Assembly (NCBI RefSeq): GCF_002831565.1 | Contig: NZ_CP025096.1 | Location: 3,015,027 to 3,079,026, forward strand | Origin: Spirosoma pollinicola | GTDB lineage: Bacteria; Bacteroidota; Bacteroidia; Cytophagales; Spirosomataceae | Direction of reading: 5' to 3' | DNA: 64,000 bases | Shown here: positions 7,540 through 16,250 of the stretch, one piece after another | Layout: each line of letters opens with the position of its first letter | Numbering within the stretch: position 1 is the stretch's first letter | Program-made: the position numbers and the translations under genes | Notes under the pieces: generated by a model | The model's input: the letters and a program-made list of their open reading frames with translations, nothing else | What the model was told of the DNA's origin: nothing | Database searches by the model: none

Positions 7540-10374
7540 TTAATGCTCAGGATACGTTATCCGTAAATGGTCAACAACTTCCTTAATCACATTCTCGAAA
7601 TTCGTAATGAGCGTTTCAAGCTCTGTCGATTTTGTTCCTATTAGTGCCAGTCGTTCTATTTCGCGAATAGCTTCTTTCTGTGCATAGATACCTAAAGTAT
7701 CGACAGAGGGCTTTGTTCGGTGAGCCAGGTATTTTACTTTTTCAAAGTCTCCCGTTTCATAAGCCTGGCTAATTTGAGTGGCAGTCGCCGGAGTTTCTAC
7801 ACAAAACAGATCGACCATTTGATGAATGAAATCCTGATTACCCTGGCTGATCATTTCCAGCATCGACAGATCATATAACAGATTCTCCGTTTTGGTAGTC
7901 TCTTCTTTTAGGACGGGTTCGGCTTTAACAACAACGGCGTCTGAGCCTTTCAGCCATTTAGTCAATTGATCGATAAGTTCTTTTTCTGCAAATGGTTTTG
8001 CCAGAAAATCATCCATGCCAGCCTCAAAACACGCTTCTTTATCACTTCGTATGGCACTGGCAGTTAAGGCTATAATGGGTATAGACTTGCTGATTTCACG
8101 CCGAATAATCCTGGTAGCTTCCAGCCCATCCATTACGGGCATCTGAACGTCCATGAGCACAATGTCAAAGGAGTCATTCCGAAGTACCTCCACTGCGTTC
8201 AATCCATTTTCTACTTCGGTAATAATGGCTCCATAGGGTTCAAGAATCATGTTGACCACCAGTCGGTTCATGCTGTTGTCTTCTACCAGCAGTATGCGTT
8301 TCGAGGTCAGGACATCTTCATGCTGTATCTCCTGATCATGAACAACCAAATCCTCAGCAGTACCCACAGGGAACGACAACTGTAGCTGCATGGTAGTCCC
8401 CACATTCTTTTGACTCTTCACCTGAATAACACCACCCATTAAATCGACCAGCTGTTTGGTGATACTCATGCCTAAACCCGTTCCGCCATAACGTCGACCA
8501 ATACTTTCGTCTTCCTGCGTAAACTTTGTGAATAAGTTTTGTTGAAAATCAGGGTCTATACCGATGCCGGTATCTGTCACGCTAATGTAAATTTCCTGAT
8601 TAGAACCGTTGATCCGGCAATCACATTGAACAGTTACACTCCCGTTCTCTGTAAATTTGATGGCATTTCCCACCAGATTTAACATGATCTGATTGAGTCG
8701 ATAGGGGTCGCCCAGCAGCACAGGGGCCAGACCTGGATCAATTTTAGTTAGCAGTTGAAGGCCTTTTTTATCGGCCGTTGGGCCCATGACGAGCGATGCC
8801 TGCTGGAGCAGATCAACCATATTGAAGCCTATTTTTTCCAGGGAGAGTTCACCCGCTTCAATTTTCGAAAAGTCCAGTATATCATTAATGATGACAAGCA
8901 GGTTGCTGGCAGCCGTGTTGATCATGTTGAGCGAAAAATGCTGCTGATCCGTCAACACGGTTTTTGTCAGTTGCTGGCCGAAGTTGAGAATGGCATTCAT
9001 CGGCGTGCGAATTTCGTGGCTCATATTAGCCAGAAAAAGCTCTTTGGCGCGCGATGAATTCTCAGCGCCCTGCCTGGCAGTTCGCAGTTCGGATTCAAGC
9101 TGTTTTTGTTTTGTCACATCGAGATGGATTCCCGTTGAGCCAATCACCTCGCCCGTTTCAGAATAAAGTGGTGCCCCACTTACCAACCACCACATGGCAT
9201 CACCACGCTTGTTTTTGACAGCGATTTCGTAGGCATCCATAGCACCTGCCAATCGGCTGTCATTCTTTTCTTTCATGAGTAGAATATTCTGCCCTTTGAG
9301 CAGAATATCTGTGGCAATCTGCCCGATCAACTCATCCGGCTCATAGCCGCTCATATCGCAAAAGCTATGATTTGTATAAACAATGCGGTCGTCCAGATCA
9401 ACCTCAATCAACCCCAGGTTCATATTTTCGATAATACGCTGGTATTTTTCCCGTTGACGGCTCGACGCATCTTCAGCACGTTTTCGCTGTGTAATGTCGG
9501 TGTATTTCCAGAGATGGCCGGCATAGGTGCCGTCCATATAAATGGGAATGTAATCCCGTTCAAGAAACCGTCCATCAACCAGTTCCAGTTCTTGGCCAAT
9601 AACCGTTTTTTGATCCAGCAATAATTGATTTACCTCAGTCAAAAATTCGTCGGGTCGCGTAAAGAGATGCTTACTCTGCTCGGCCATTCCGGTGCAATCC
9701 ATCCCTTTTAATTCCTCGGGCGATGCAGGCACTGAAAACAGGTCGCAGAAATGTTGATTCACAAGCACAATAGCCCGGTGCTCATCTTCCAGCAAAATAC
9801 CCTCCTGAAGATTAGCGATAAGGTTTGATTGCAGATTGGCATTTTTCCGCAATGTCTCCTCCATCCGTTTCTGGTTTGTAATGTCGGTACTGGTACCGAT
9901 CATTAGTAGGGGTTTACCATCGGCTGAATAGCTAAATATCCGTCCACGATCCAGAAAATAACGGTAAGACCCATTCTTACTCCGAAGCCGGTAGGTAAAA
10001 TCAATGCTTTCGTGGCTGCCAGACTCCTCGTATTCTCTTTCCTGCGCAGCCATAGGTTCTACATCATCCGGATGCAGGAGGTCTTGCCAGGCCTGAAATG
10101 TATTGGGAAACTCCTCTATAGTGTAGCCAAGCATGTCGCGGTACAGAGCCGACCGGAACACATCGCCTGTTTGCAGATTGTGTTCCCAGATCACATCGCC
10201 AATACCTTCCAGGGCAAATGTCCAGCGTTGTTCGCCATAGGTTATATCGGCTTGCTGTTGGCGTATTATCGCTTCTAATTGCTGCTTTTCGAGTCGAAGT
10301 TGTTCAATTTCCTGAATCAATAATTCCTTTGGCTCCAACTGCGACGGTACCTGAGAAGTAGAAGGTGTTTTCAT
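7540..10374 (-). CDS. Soluble PAS-rich hybrid histidine kinase with receiver and HPt
   Basis: 944 residues with no membrane segment. Order: N-terminal coiled coil (about 15-45), three PAS domains (about 50-170, 180-300, 305-430), HisKA with the phospho-His in NMSHEIRTP (about 455), HATPase_c with N, G1 and G2 boxes (NLVGNAIKFT, DTGIGI, GGTGLGMSI), a receiver (RILLVEDN, VLMDVQMP, AKPF) and an HPt domain with KYLAHRTKPS near 880. This is a complete intramolecular phosphorelay acting in the cytoplasm. It starts 24 bp after the sigma54-type regulator at 10399-11763, so the two are probably co-transcribed and may work together, with the HPt passing phosphate to the regulator. The signal sensed by the PAS domains is unknown. 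Confidence 0.9.
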   Translation of the reverse strand: MKTPSTSQVPSQLEPKELLIQEIEQLRLEKQQLEAIIRQQQADITYGEQRWTFALEGIGDVIWEHNLQTGDVFRSALYRDMLGYTIEEFPNTFQAWQDLLHPDDVEPMAAQEREYEESGSHESIDFTYRLRSKNGSYRYFLDRGRIFSYSADGKPLLMIGTSTDITNQKRMEETLRKNANLQSNLIANLQEGILLEDEHRAIVLVNQHFCDLFSVPASPEELKGMDCTGMAEQSKHLFTRPDEFLTEVNQLLLDQKTVIGQELELVDGRFLERDYIPIYMDGTYAGHLWKYTDITQRKRAEDASSRQREKYQRIIENMNLGLIEVDLDDRIVYTNHSFCDMSGYEPDELIGQIATDILLKGQNILLMKEKNDSRLAGAMDAYEIAVKNKRGDAMWWLVSGAPLYSETGEVIGSTGIHLDVTKQKQLESELRTARQGAENSSRAKELFLANMSHEIRTPMNAILNFGQQLTKTVLTDQQHFSLNMINTAASNLLVIINDILDFSKIEAGELSLEKIGFNMVDLLQQASLVMGPTADKKGLQLLTKIDPGLAPVLLGDPYRLNQIMLNLVGNAIKFTENGSVTVQCDCRINGSNQEIYISVTDTGIGIDPDFQQNLFTKFTQEDESIGRRYGGTGLGMSITKQLVDLMGGVIQVKSQKNVGTTMQLQLSFPVGTAEDLVVHDQEIQHEDVLTSKRILLVEDNSMNRLVVNMILEPYGAIITEVENGLNAVEVLRNDSFDIVLMDVQMPVMDGLEATRIIRREISKSIPIIALTASAIRSDKEACFEAGMDDFLAKPFAEKELIDQLTKWLKGSDAVVVKAEPVLKEETTKTENLLYDLSMLEMISQGNQDFIHQMVDLFCVETPATATQISQAYETGDFEKVKYLAHRTKPSVDTLGIYAQKEAIREIERLALIGTKSTELETLITNFENVIKEVVDHLRITYPEH

Positions 10375-10398
10375 TCTGTGTCAGTGTAACAATCAGGC

Positions 10399-11763
10399 TC
10401 AGGACAACGAAAGCTCGTTGTTCTGAATCATTTTATAGATAGTGGATTTGCCAACATCCAACTTTTCGGCGACCAGCAACACATTGTTGTTGTGTTTTTT
10501 AAGGTATGATTTAATTATCTGAATTGTATAATCGCGAAGCGTTTTTTCTTCAGAATCAACAACCAAACTTTCTGAATCTGAATTCATTAAAACGTCCTCT
10601 GGCTTAATTTCGGCGCCATCGCACATCACTGCGGCCAATTCAATAACCGCCTTCAATTCACGAACGTTGCCGGGATAGTCATACCGGCGTAATTTTTCGG
10701 TTGCCGCCGATGTGATAGCTATAGCCGGAAGCCGGTTTGCCTTACAAAAGTCATCCAGAAAATAGCGGGCTAACAGCATAATATCGTTGGTTCGCTCCCG
10801 CAGTGGCGGTAAATCAATGGGGAGTCCCAGGAGTCGATAATATAAATCCTGACGCAAACGACCCTGCTTAACCTCTTCCAGCAAGTTCTTGTGCGAGGCT
10901 GTAACCAGGCGAATATCAAGCACTACCTTCTCGTTGCCTCCCACCCGAACAAGCTCCCGCTCCTGCAACACGCGCAATAACTTGCTCTGAAGTACCAGAT
11001 CCATTTCGGCAATTTCATCCAAAAAAAGCGTGCCTTTGTTCGCTTCTTCAAACCGGCCTATTTTGCGACTTACGGCTCCTGTGAAAGCGCCTTTTTCGTG
11101 GCCGAATAGTTCACTTTCTACCAGATCATGGGGAATGGCGGCCATGTTTACCGCAACGAAAGGCTTCTTTTTACGATCAGACTGATAATGAATCGCTTTC
11201 GCTATCAGCTCTTTACCTGTTCCGGTCTCTCCGGTAATCGATACACTGATATTGGTCCGAACAGCTTTTTCAATCAGGGAATATACCTTCAGAATAGCTG
11301 GTGTATTTCCCTTGATACTTGATCCAAATTTATATTTCTGGCCTAGCTCTTCACGCAACAGGTCGATTTCATACTTCAGTTTCTGATTTTCCCTGATTTT
11401 CTGAACGGCGTTCCACAATAGATTTTTGGTTCGTTCATCCTTAACAAAGTAATCGTAGACCCCTGCCTGCAGAAGCCCAACCGCTGTTTCAACGTCTTTT
11501 TGCCCACTAATAATAATCACTGGTGTATCGGGCAATCGCTCGCGTATGCGACGATACAGCTCTGCACCGTTGGTATCTGGCAGTGAATAGTCGACCGTTA
11601 TCAGATGGGGCAGGCAAGCCCCAATGCTTTTTAAACAATCCTCGCCATTTGTAAACCAACTGATTTCATAATCAGGATTTAACGATAGATGATATTTAAG
11701 AATTTCGCCATACCACGGATCGTCCTCAACAATAAAAATACGGTAAGTACTAGATGGATCCAT
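10399..11763 (-). CDS. Sigma54-dependent NtrC-family response regulator
   Basis: Receiver (about 7-120; VEDDPWYG, Asp in ITVDYSLP, Lys in YFVKDE), AAA+ domain (about 145-385) and a Fis-type helix-turn-helix at the C-terminus (NVLLVAEKLDVGKSTIYKMI). The AAA+ domain has a Walker A GETGTGKE, the GAFTGA loop that contacts sigma54, and Walker B GTLFLDEI, so it should be a true sigma54 activator. The ATG at 11763 is preferred over an upstream TTG at 11769. It is first in a tandem with the hybrid kinase. Family role: binds enhancer sites upstream of sigma54 promoters when phosphorylated; targets not visible here. Confidence 0.92.
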   Translation of the reverse strand: MDPSSTYRIFIVEDDPWYGEILKYHLSLNPDYEISWFTNGEDCLKSIGACLPHLITVDYSLPDTNGAELYRRIRERLPDTPVIIISGQKDVETAVGLLQAGVYDYFVKDERTKNLLWNAVQKIRENQKLKYEIDLLREELGQKYKFGSSIKGNTPAILKVYSLIEKAVRTNISVSITGETGTGKELIAKAIHYQSDRKKKPFVAVNMAAIPHDLVESELFGHEKGAFTGAVSRKIGRFEEANKGTLFLDEIAEMDLVLQSKLLRVLQERELVRVGGNEKVVLDIRLVTASHKNLLEEVKQGRLRQDLYYRLLGLPIDLPPLRERTNDIMLLARYFLDDFCKANRLPAIAITSAATEKLRRYDYPGNVRELKAVIELAAVMCDGAEIKPEDVLMNSDSESLVVDSEEKTLRDYTIQIIKSYLKKHNNNVLLVAEKLDVGKSTIYKMIQNNELSLS

Positions 11764-12070
11764 GCACAAGTCAGCTTTTTACCAGACAGATTATTGGCAT
11801 TAAGTTACATTATCGTTGGCTATAATTATTAATTTGACTGATTACCTGACTAAGTCAGGCCTACTAAATAAGTAAAGATCCCACAGGCCAGAGAAAGTAA
11901 AACTACTGAAATTAGATTTAACTAATTATATACCAGATTATTAGTTGAAAATATTTTTACATATTTCCAGACTATTTTAGACGTTAACCGCACCAAAAAA
12001 TAAAGTATGCCAGCAATTAATCGATAGCCTGCGAGTGAACTAATTCCTCTATACGTTCATCAACCCTATC
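11764..12070. other. AT-rich intergenic region upstream of the NtrC-type gene
   Basis: About 300 bp with no coding frame. It contains the likely promoter region of the 11763 gene and the 3' end of the receiver at 12071. No clear hairpin or promoter pair was found. Confidence 0.4.
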
Positions 12071-12529
12071 TTATAGCAGGCCAATCTTGGTTAGTAGTTT
12101 GGATAGTCTCCCTGTTGGGCGCTGTTGCAAAAGCGCTATAACATTCTCAATTTTCGTTAAGACTTCATCGATTTTAGTAAAGTCACTTTCTCCCTTGATG
12201 ATGTAATCAAATGCACCATATTTTATGGCATTGATGGCTGCCTGCTTATCTTCATCGCCTGATAAGGCAACCAGATAAATATCAGGATTGATGCGTTTGA
12301 TTTTGCGCAGGATGTTCAGACCATTCTGCTGCTCAAAACAACAACACAGGAAAATAACATCCGGAATCTCGGTAGTTGACGACGTCGTTAACTGATCCAT
12401 GCACTCCTGTTCATCGCAAAATAGGCTGACACGGCTATAGCCTAAGTTGTGTATGTGCTGCATATAAAGTGTACGGCAGAAAAGGTCATTGTCAATAATA
12501 AAAATGGATAATGAGTCCCTGAGTATCAT
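12071..12529 (-). CDS. Receiver-like protein lacking the phosphoacceptor aspartate
   Basis: 152 residues with a whole receiver fold: FIIDNDLFCRT (acidic pocket Asp13/Asp15), VALSGDEDKQAAINAIKYGAFDYIIKG (switch Ser and Lys112). At the phosphoacceptor position the sequence is VIFLCCCFEQQNG, so the aspartate is replaced by Cys62, followed by Cys63 and Cys64. This should not be phosphorylated in the usual way and is better called a pseudo-receiver. A C-terminal helical extension (about 120-152) has no DNA-binding domain. ATG at 12529. It lies alone between AT-rich gaps, upstream of the NtrC-type/hybrid-kinase pair and on the same strand; its partner is unknown. Confidence 0.8.
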   Translation of the reverse strand: MILRDSLSIFIIDNDLFCRTLYMQHIHNLGYSRVSLFCDEQECMDQLTTSSTTEIPDVIFLCCCFEQQNGLNILRKIKRINPDIYLVALSGDEDKQAAINAIKYGAFDYIIKGESDFTKIDEVLTKIENVIALLQQRPTGRLSKLLTKIGLL

Positions 12530-12995
12530 AAGTCGCTATAAAAAAAATAGAAGGTCGAATACTGTGCCAACTAAATTTCATTTTGATCCTCAAGCATTTG
12601 TGCGACAGTGAACACATCAAAACGTCCAAATTTTAGACTTTATTCCATATTCTGGAATGACCTGTGCACGATAAATGGTTAGTAAAAGACCGATTAATCA
12701 ACCGGTTCCTCAAAGCGAACCGGTTAAAACGGTTGTCGAATCAGGTGAATCGTGGCTCATTTCAATTACCATATCAAACCGTTTATAGTAATCCTTACTA
12801 TGGCACAACGTAAAGCCTTCATTTAGTTGGCTCAGTTCTTCTACTCTCCTTATTCTCTGGCTGCCATTGGAGACCTAACTCAAGCAGTTCATCAGAAGAG
12901 ATCGACGTTTACCAGAAATTAGCCGGGGCGAAGATGAAGAGGATGACGACGATGATTAACAAGGTCGGGCTAAAAAAGTGACAATTGGCCAACCA
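12530..12995. other. Gene-poor gap with a small palindrome
   Basis: About 465 bp. It holds a hairpin with arms aaccggttc (12700-12708) and gaaccggtt (12717-12725). At 12879-12959 a 26-codon open stretch ends in an acidic run (EDEEDDDDD) but follows a stop and has no start codon, so it may be a gene remnant. Nothing else is supportable. Confidence 0.4.
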
Positions 12996-13658
12996 CTAGC
13001 TACTCCCCGTTTCGGAATCGGGCGCATCGACCGGTTTGGATTCAGGCGACCCTTTCTGCCGAAGGAAAATCGACAGCACAACGATAGATAATACAGATAG
13101 GAACTCGCTTTGCCAGTTTTGCAGGGACTGAAACCAGAATTCGCTGGTACCAAAAAATTGCCACAATGTTAGATTCTCCGGTTTACCTTTCAGTGCCTGT
13201 TCCAGATTGTACTGTTCAACGCCCCCAACGGCATGCAGGAAAAAGGAAATGAAGAAGAGCAGAAAAAAGGCGATACTGAGTGAGTTCTGGTACAGCTTCA
13301 GCACCCAGCCCCCACGCCGAACGGGCCAGGGGGCACCCTTTCGGGCAGGCGACGGCTCGCGATCAACCTCTTCAGGTTCATCGGGTTTCTTGGATTCAGA
13401 TGAGCCTTTCTGGAAGAGCGAAACAGTCAGCAAAACATACATCCCCATTTGCAAAAATTCACTTTCCCAGTTTTCAAAGACTGCTTCGATGCAGTGACCG
13501 CTTGTCAGGTAATCGCTAAACGCATAGGGAGTCCGGCCAAAATCGGTTAAATCATCATTGAACTCGTGCCAGCCAACAAGAATCTGCCCAAACAACGTCA
13601 ACAGCGTAAGCAGCAGAAACAGTACTGAAAGGCCATTTTCACGCAGGTATTTTTTCAT
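12996..13658 (-). CDS. DUF6766-like membrane protein
   Basis: About 220 residues, beginning MKKYLRENGLSVLF at 13658; an upstream in-frame ATG at 13727 would add 23 non-hydrophobic residues and is disfavoured. Two halves repeat the same plan: a hydrophobic helix, an amphipathic segment, the near-identical motif NWxSEFLQ/S and a second helix (VLLTVSLFQKGS and IVVLSIFLRQKGS). A charged linker (about 105-135) separates them. This matches the DUF6766 family of small bacterial inner-membrane proteins as I remember it; its function is unknown. It is convergent with nothing and lies just upstream of glf on the same strand, 176 bp before its end. Confidence 0.7.
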   Translation of the reverse strand: MKKYLRENGLSVLFLLLTLLTLFGQILVGWHEFNDDLTDFGRTPYAFSDYLTSGHCIEAVFENWESEFLQMGMYVLLTVSLFQKGSSESKKPDEPEEVDREPSPARKGAPWPVRRGGWVLKLYQNSLSIAFFLLFFISFFLHAVGGVEQYNLEQALKGKPENLTLWQFFGTSEFWFQSLQNWQSEFLSVLSIVVLSIFLRQKGSPESKPVDAPDSETGSS

Positions 13659-13833
13659 CACAAAACAAGCTTGTTTTTCCTGACAATGGGCAACTGAAAA
13701 AGGAAAGGGGTTCTCTGACCGAATCAAAGCCAGACCAATGTGTCGACTGTAATTCAGTCAAAAAACCCCCAATTTGACCATTGTATGTGGTTATTGACGG
13801 ACAACGATATACGCCCGACATTAATCAGTGATT

Positions 13834-14955
13834 TTAGCTCCTCGCTACATCGTGAAGCGACTCAGCTCCTACCAATTTCTTGTATAGTGTAAGCGCCTGC
13901 GCTACTACCTGATCCATATTGTAGTACCGGTACGTGCCTAATCGCCCAACAAAATGAACACCCGCCTGCTCATCGGCCAGGTCTTTATACTGCTTGTAGA
14001 GAGCCGCGTTTTCGGGACGTGGAACTGGGTAATAAGGGTCACCTTCGTCCTGTGGATACTCGAAGGTGAGACTTGTCTTAGGGTGTTCCTGACCCGTTAA
14101 TTTCTTATACTCCGTGATGCGGGTATACGCATGATCGTTCGGGTAATTAACCACCGAAACGGGTTGATAATCGCTTACGTCCAGCGTTTGGTGATCGAAT
14201 CGGAGCGAGCGATAAGGCAGTTTTCCGTAGCAGAAATCGAAATACTCATCGACCGGACCCGTATAAATCAACTCGTCGAAAGACAGTTCATCTTTTACCT
14301 GCTTGAAATCGGTGCTGAGCATCTGGTGAATATTCGGATTATCAACCATTTTCTCGAACATCTTGGTGTAGCCATGCAGGGGCATGAACTGAAACTCATC
14401 GGTAAAATAGCGATCGTCCTGGTTGGTGCGGGTCGGAATCCGCGAAGTCACCATCTTATCCAGCTCGGAGGGGTCCACACCCCACTGTTTGCGGGTATAA
14501 CCCCGGAAAAATTTTTCGTATAAATCACGCCCTACCTGACTCACGACCACATCTTCGGAGGTACGAATGTCGTCGATCTGCTCGCCAACGGATTTGAAAT
14601 AGTCGGCCAGTTCTTCGGAAGTGAAGTTATAGCCATATAATTTATTAACCGTATCGAGATTAATGGGAATGGGAAGCAATTGTCCATCAACCGATGCCAG
14701 CACCCGGTGTTCGTAGGGACGCCATTCGGTAAACTGCGACAGATAGGCAAATACGTCGGGTGAGTTGGTATGGAAAATATGCGGTCCGTAGAGGTGAATT
14801 AAAATACCATCCTCGTTTGGACAATCATAGGCGTTACCACCAATGTGGTGCCGTTTATCGATTAATAGAACTGTTTTCCCGGCTTGACTGGCTAAGCGCT
14901 CGGCCAATACGCTTCCGGCGAAACCGGCGCCAACAATGGCATAATCGTAATGCAT
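13834..14955 (-). CDS. glf: UDP-galactopyranose mutase
   Basis: 373 residues, the usual size for this flavoenzyme. The N-terminal FAD-binding Rossmann motif is YAIVGAGFAGSVLAE, followed by LIDKRHHIGGNAYD. Family motifs include YGPHIFHTN, FFRGYTRKQWG (flexible substrate loop and Trp), RIPTRTNQDDRYFTD and the C-terminal FVGRLGTYRYYNMDQVV. The enzyme interconverts UDP-galactopyranose and UDP-galactofuranose in the cytoplasm, supplying Galf for surface polysaccharide. No glycosyltransferase is adjacent, so the final polymer cannot be read from this window. ATG at 14955. Confidence 0.96.
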   Translation of the reverse strand: MHYDYAIVGAGFAGSVLAERLASQAGKTVLLIDKRHHIGGNAYDCPNEDGILIHLYGPHIFHTNSPDVFAYLSQFTEWRPYEHRVLASVDGQLLPIPINLDTVNKLYGYNFTSEELADYFKSVGEQIDDIRTSEDVVVSQVGRDLYEKFFRGYTRKQWGVDPSELDKMVTSRIPTRTNQDDRYFTDEFQFMPLHGYTKMFEKMVDNPNIHQMLSTDFKQVKDELSFDELIYTGPVDEYFDFCYGKLPYRSLRFDHQTLDVSDYQPVSVVNYPNDHAYTRITEYKKLTGQEHPKTSLTFEYPQDEGDPYYPVPRPENAALYKQYKDLADEQAGVHFVGRLGTYRYYNMDQVVAQALTLYKKLVGAESLHDVARS

Positions 14956-15233
14956 AGAAAGAAATTGTGTTAGTAAATGGTATTAGCTCTCAGAGCTGGT
15001 CATGTGTTTAACTGCTTAATCAGGCGAATTGTCACAACAATCGACAGTGCAATTAGGATACGGTCCTACCCGCTCCTGTATATATAACCGATTCTTTATC
15101 TTCTTGTTCCCCTGACTAGATAACTTGCACTCGTGAGTAACTACCGCTTATAGACTGGGATGCAGTTCAAGGAGTGTTCTTAAACATCCATCCAACTTCA
15201 TCGGTTTAATTACCACATACAATCTCGATTCAA

Positions 15234-15635
15234 ATGAAAACGATCATCCCGGCAATTATGGTGCTAGTCACCCTGTTCATAGTTACGTCTTGCACACCCA
15301 AAATGAGCTTCACTACGTCAGCTCTTGTTCCGGCCGCTACCGGGGATGTGAAAGTAAAAAAAGACAAGAATAAGAATTACCTCATAAACGTAAGTGTACA
15401 AAACCTGGCCGACCCGAAAAGGCTGAGTCCATCAAAAGAAACCTATGTTGTCTGGATGGAATCGGGCCGGGAGCCTTCAAAAAAGTTAGGTCAGCTAAAG
15501 CCTGCATCCAAATCACTGAAAGCAAGCCTGAATGCAACAGAAACCACACAGCCAACCGATGTTTTTATTACCGCAGAGGATAATGCGGATGTTCAATACC
15601 CGGATGGACAGGTTGTATTAACGACAAAAAAATAA
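15234..15635 (+). CDS. Small lipoprotein of unknown function
   Basis: 133 residues. A lipoprotein signal peptide ends in the lipobox VTSC (Cys20), so the protein is probably membrane-anchored. The rest is a beta-rich domain (YLINVSVQNLADPKRL, TYVVWMES, KKLGQLKP) that recalls the C-terminal sandwich of RskA-type anti-sigma factors, but no anti-sigma or membrane helix part is present, so this is only a resemblance. It is followed 13 bp later by a DoxX-like gene, suggesting a small operon. Confidence 0.7.
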   Translation: MKTIIPAIMVLVTLFIVTSCTPKMSFTTSALVPAATGDVKVKKDKNKNYLINVSVQNLADPKRLSPSKETYVVWMESGREPSKKLGQLKPASKSLKASLNATETTQPTDVFITAEDNADVQYPDGQVVLTTKK

Positions 15636-15648
15636 ACGTGATGAGGTT

Positions 15649-16041
15649 ATGAACGAGAAAAATGCAGAAAAAATAGCCAGAGTTCTTTTAGGTGGCGCGT
15701 TGATTTTTGCGGGTGTAAGCCATTTAACATTTGCCAGAAAAGCATTTAGGGCACAGGTGCCGGACTGGGTTCCCCTGGATATAGATGATACAGTCTTGTA
15801 TTCGGGTGTAGCTGAAATCGCATTGGGCAGTAGCCTCGTGCTGACCAACGAAAAGCATCAGCAGACGGTAGGAAAAGTTGCTGCTGCTTTCTTCACAGCG
15901 GTATTCCCCGGAAATATATCCCAATATGTTAACAAGCGGCCCGCGTTCGGTTTAGATACGGATCGGAGAAGGCTTGTGCGGTTGTTTTTCCAGCCAGCAC
16001 TCGTTTATTGGGCATTGAAGAGCACAAACAACAAGGTGTAA
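15649..16041 (+). CDS. DoxX-like membrane protein
   Basis: 130 residues with about four hydrophobic segments. The first one (VLLGGALIFAGVSHLTF) and the following PDWVPLD and YSGVAEIALG motifs are typical of the DoxX/YphA-type family, which are small inner-membrane proteins of uncertain redox-related role. ATG at 15649, 13 bp after the lipoprotein gene. It faces the HtrA-like pseudogene across an inverted repeat. Confidence 0.75.
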   Translation: MNEKNAEKIARVLLGGALIFAGVSHLTFARKAFRAQVPDWVPLDIDDTVLYSGVAEIALGSSLVLTNEKHQQTVGKVAAAFFTAVFPGNISQYVNKRPAFGLDTDRRRLVRLFFQPALVYWALKSTNNKV

Positions 16042-16089
16042 TTTTCTGAGTATAGTGTAAATACAGTGTAATTAAAGTTTTCGGGTATT

Positions 16090-16190
16090 GTACAGGACAG
16101 CATCCTGCTGTTCTGCCGTTAGGCTACTATTTTACCAATAGTACAGGCCATTTTAGCCTGACGGCTGGACAGCAGGATGCTGTCCCCTAC
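16090..16190. repeat. Long imperfect inverted repeat between convergent genes
   Basis: Arms of 37 nt at 16090-16126 and 16154-16190 pair at 32 of 37 positions, with a 27-nt loop. The core ggacagcatcctgctgt is perfect. Its position between two convergent 3' ends fits a bidirectional terminator or a palindromic interspersed element. Confidence 0.75.
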
Positions 16191-16250
16191 ACCAATTACT
16201 AGACAAGAAACTTTATGCTTTGATAAGGCTTACTCAAACACGTTCGACCA

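Noticed and set aside
12879-12959. 26-codon open stretch ending in an acidic EDEEDDDDD run
   Set aside because: It directly follows a stop codon and has no start codon of any kind; at best a remnant of a lost gene.
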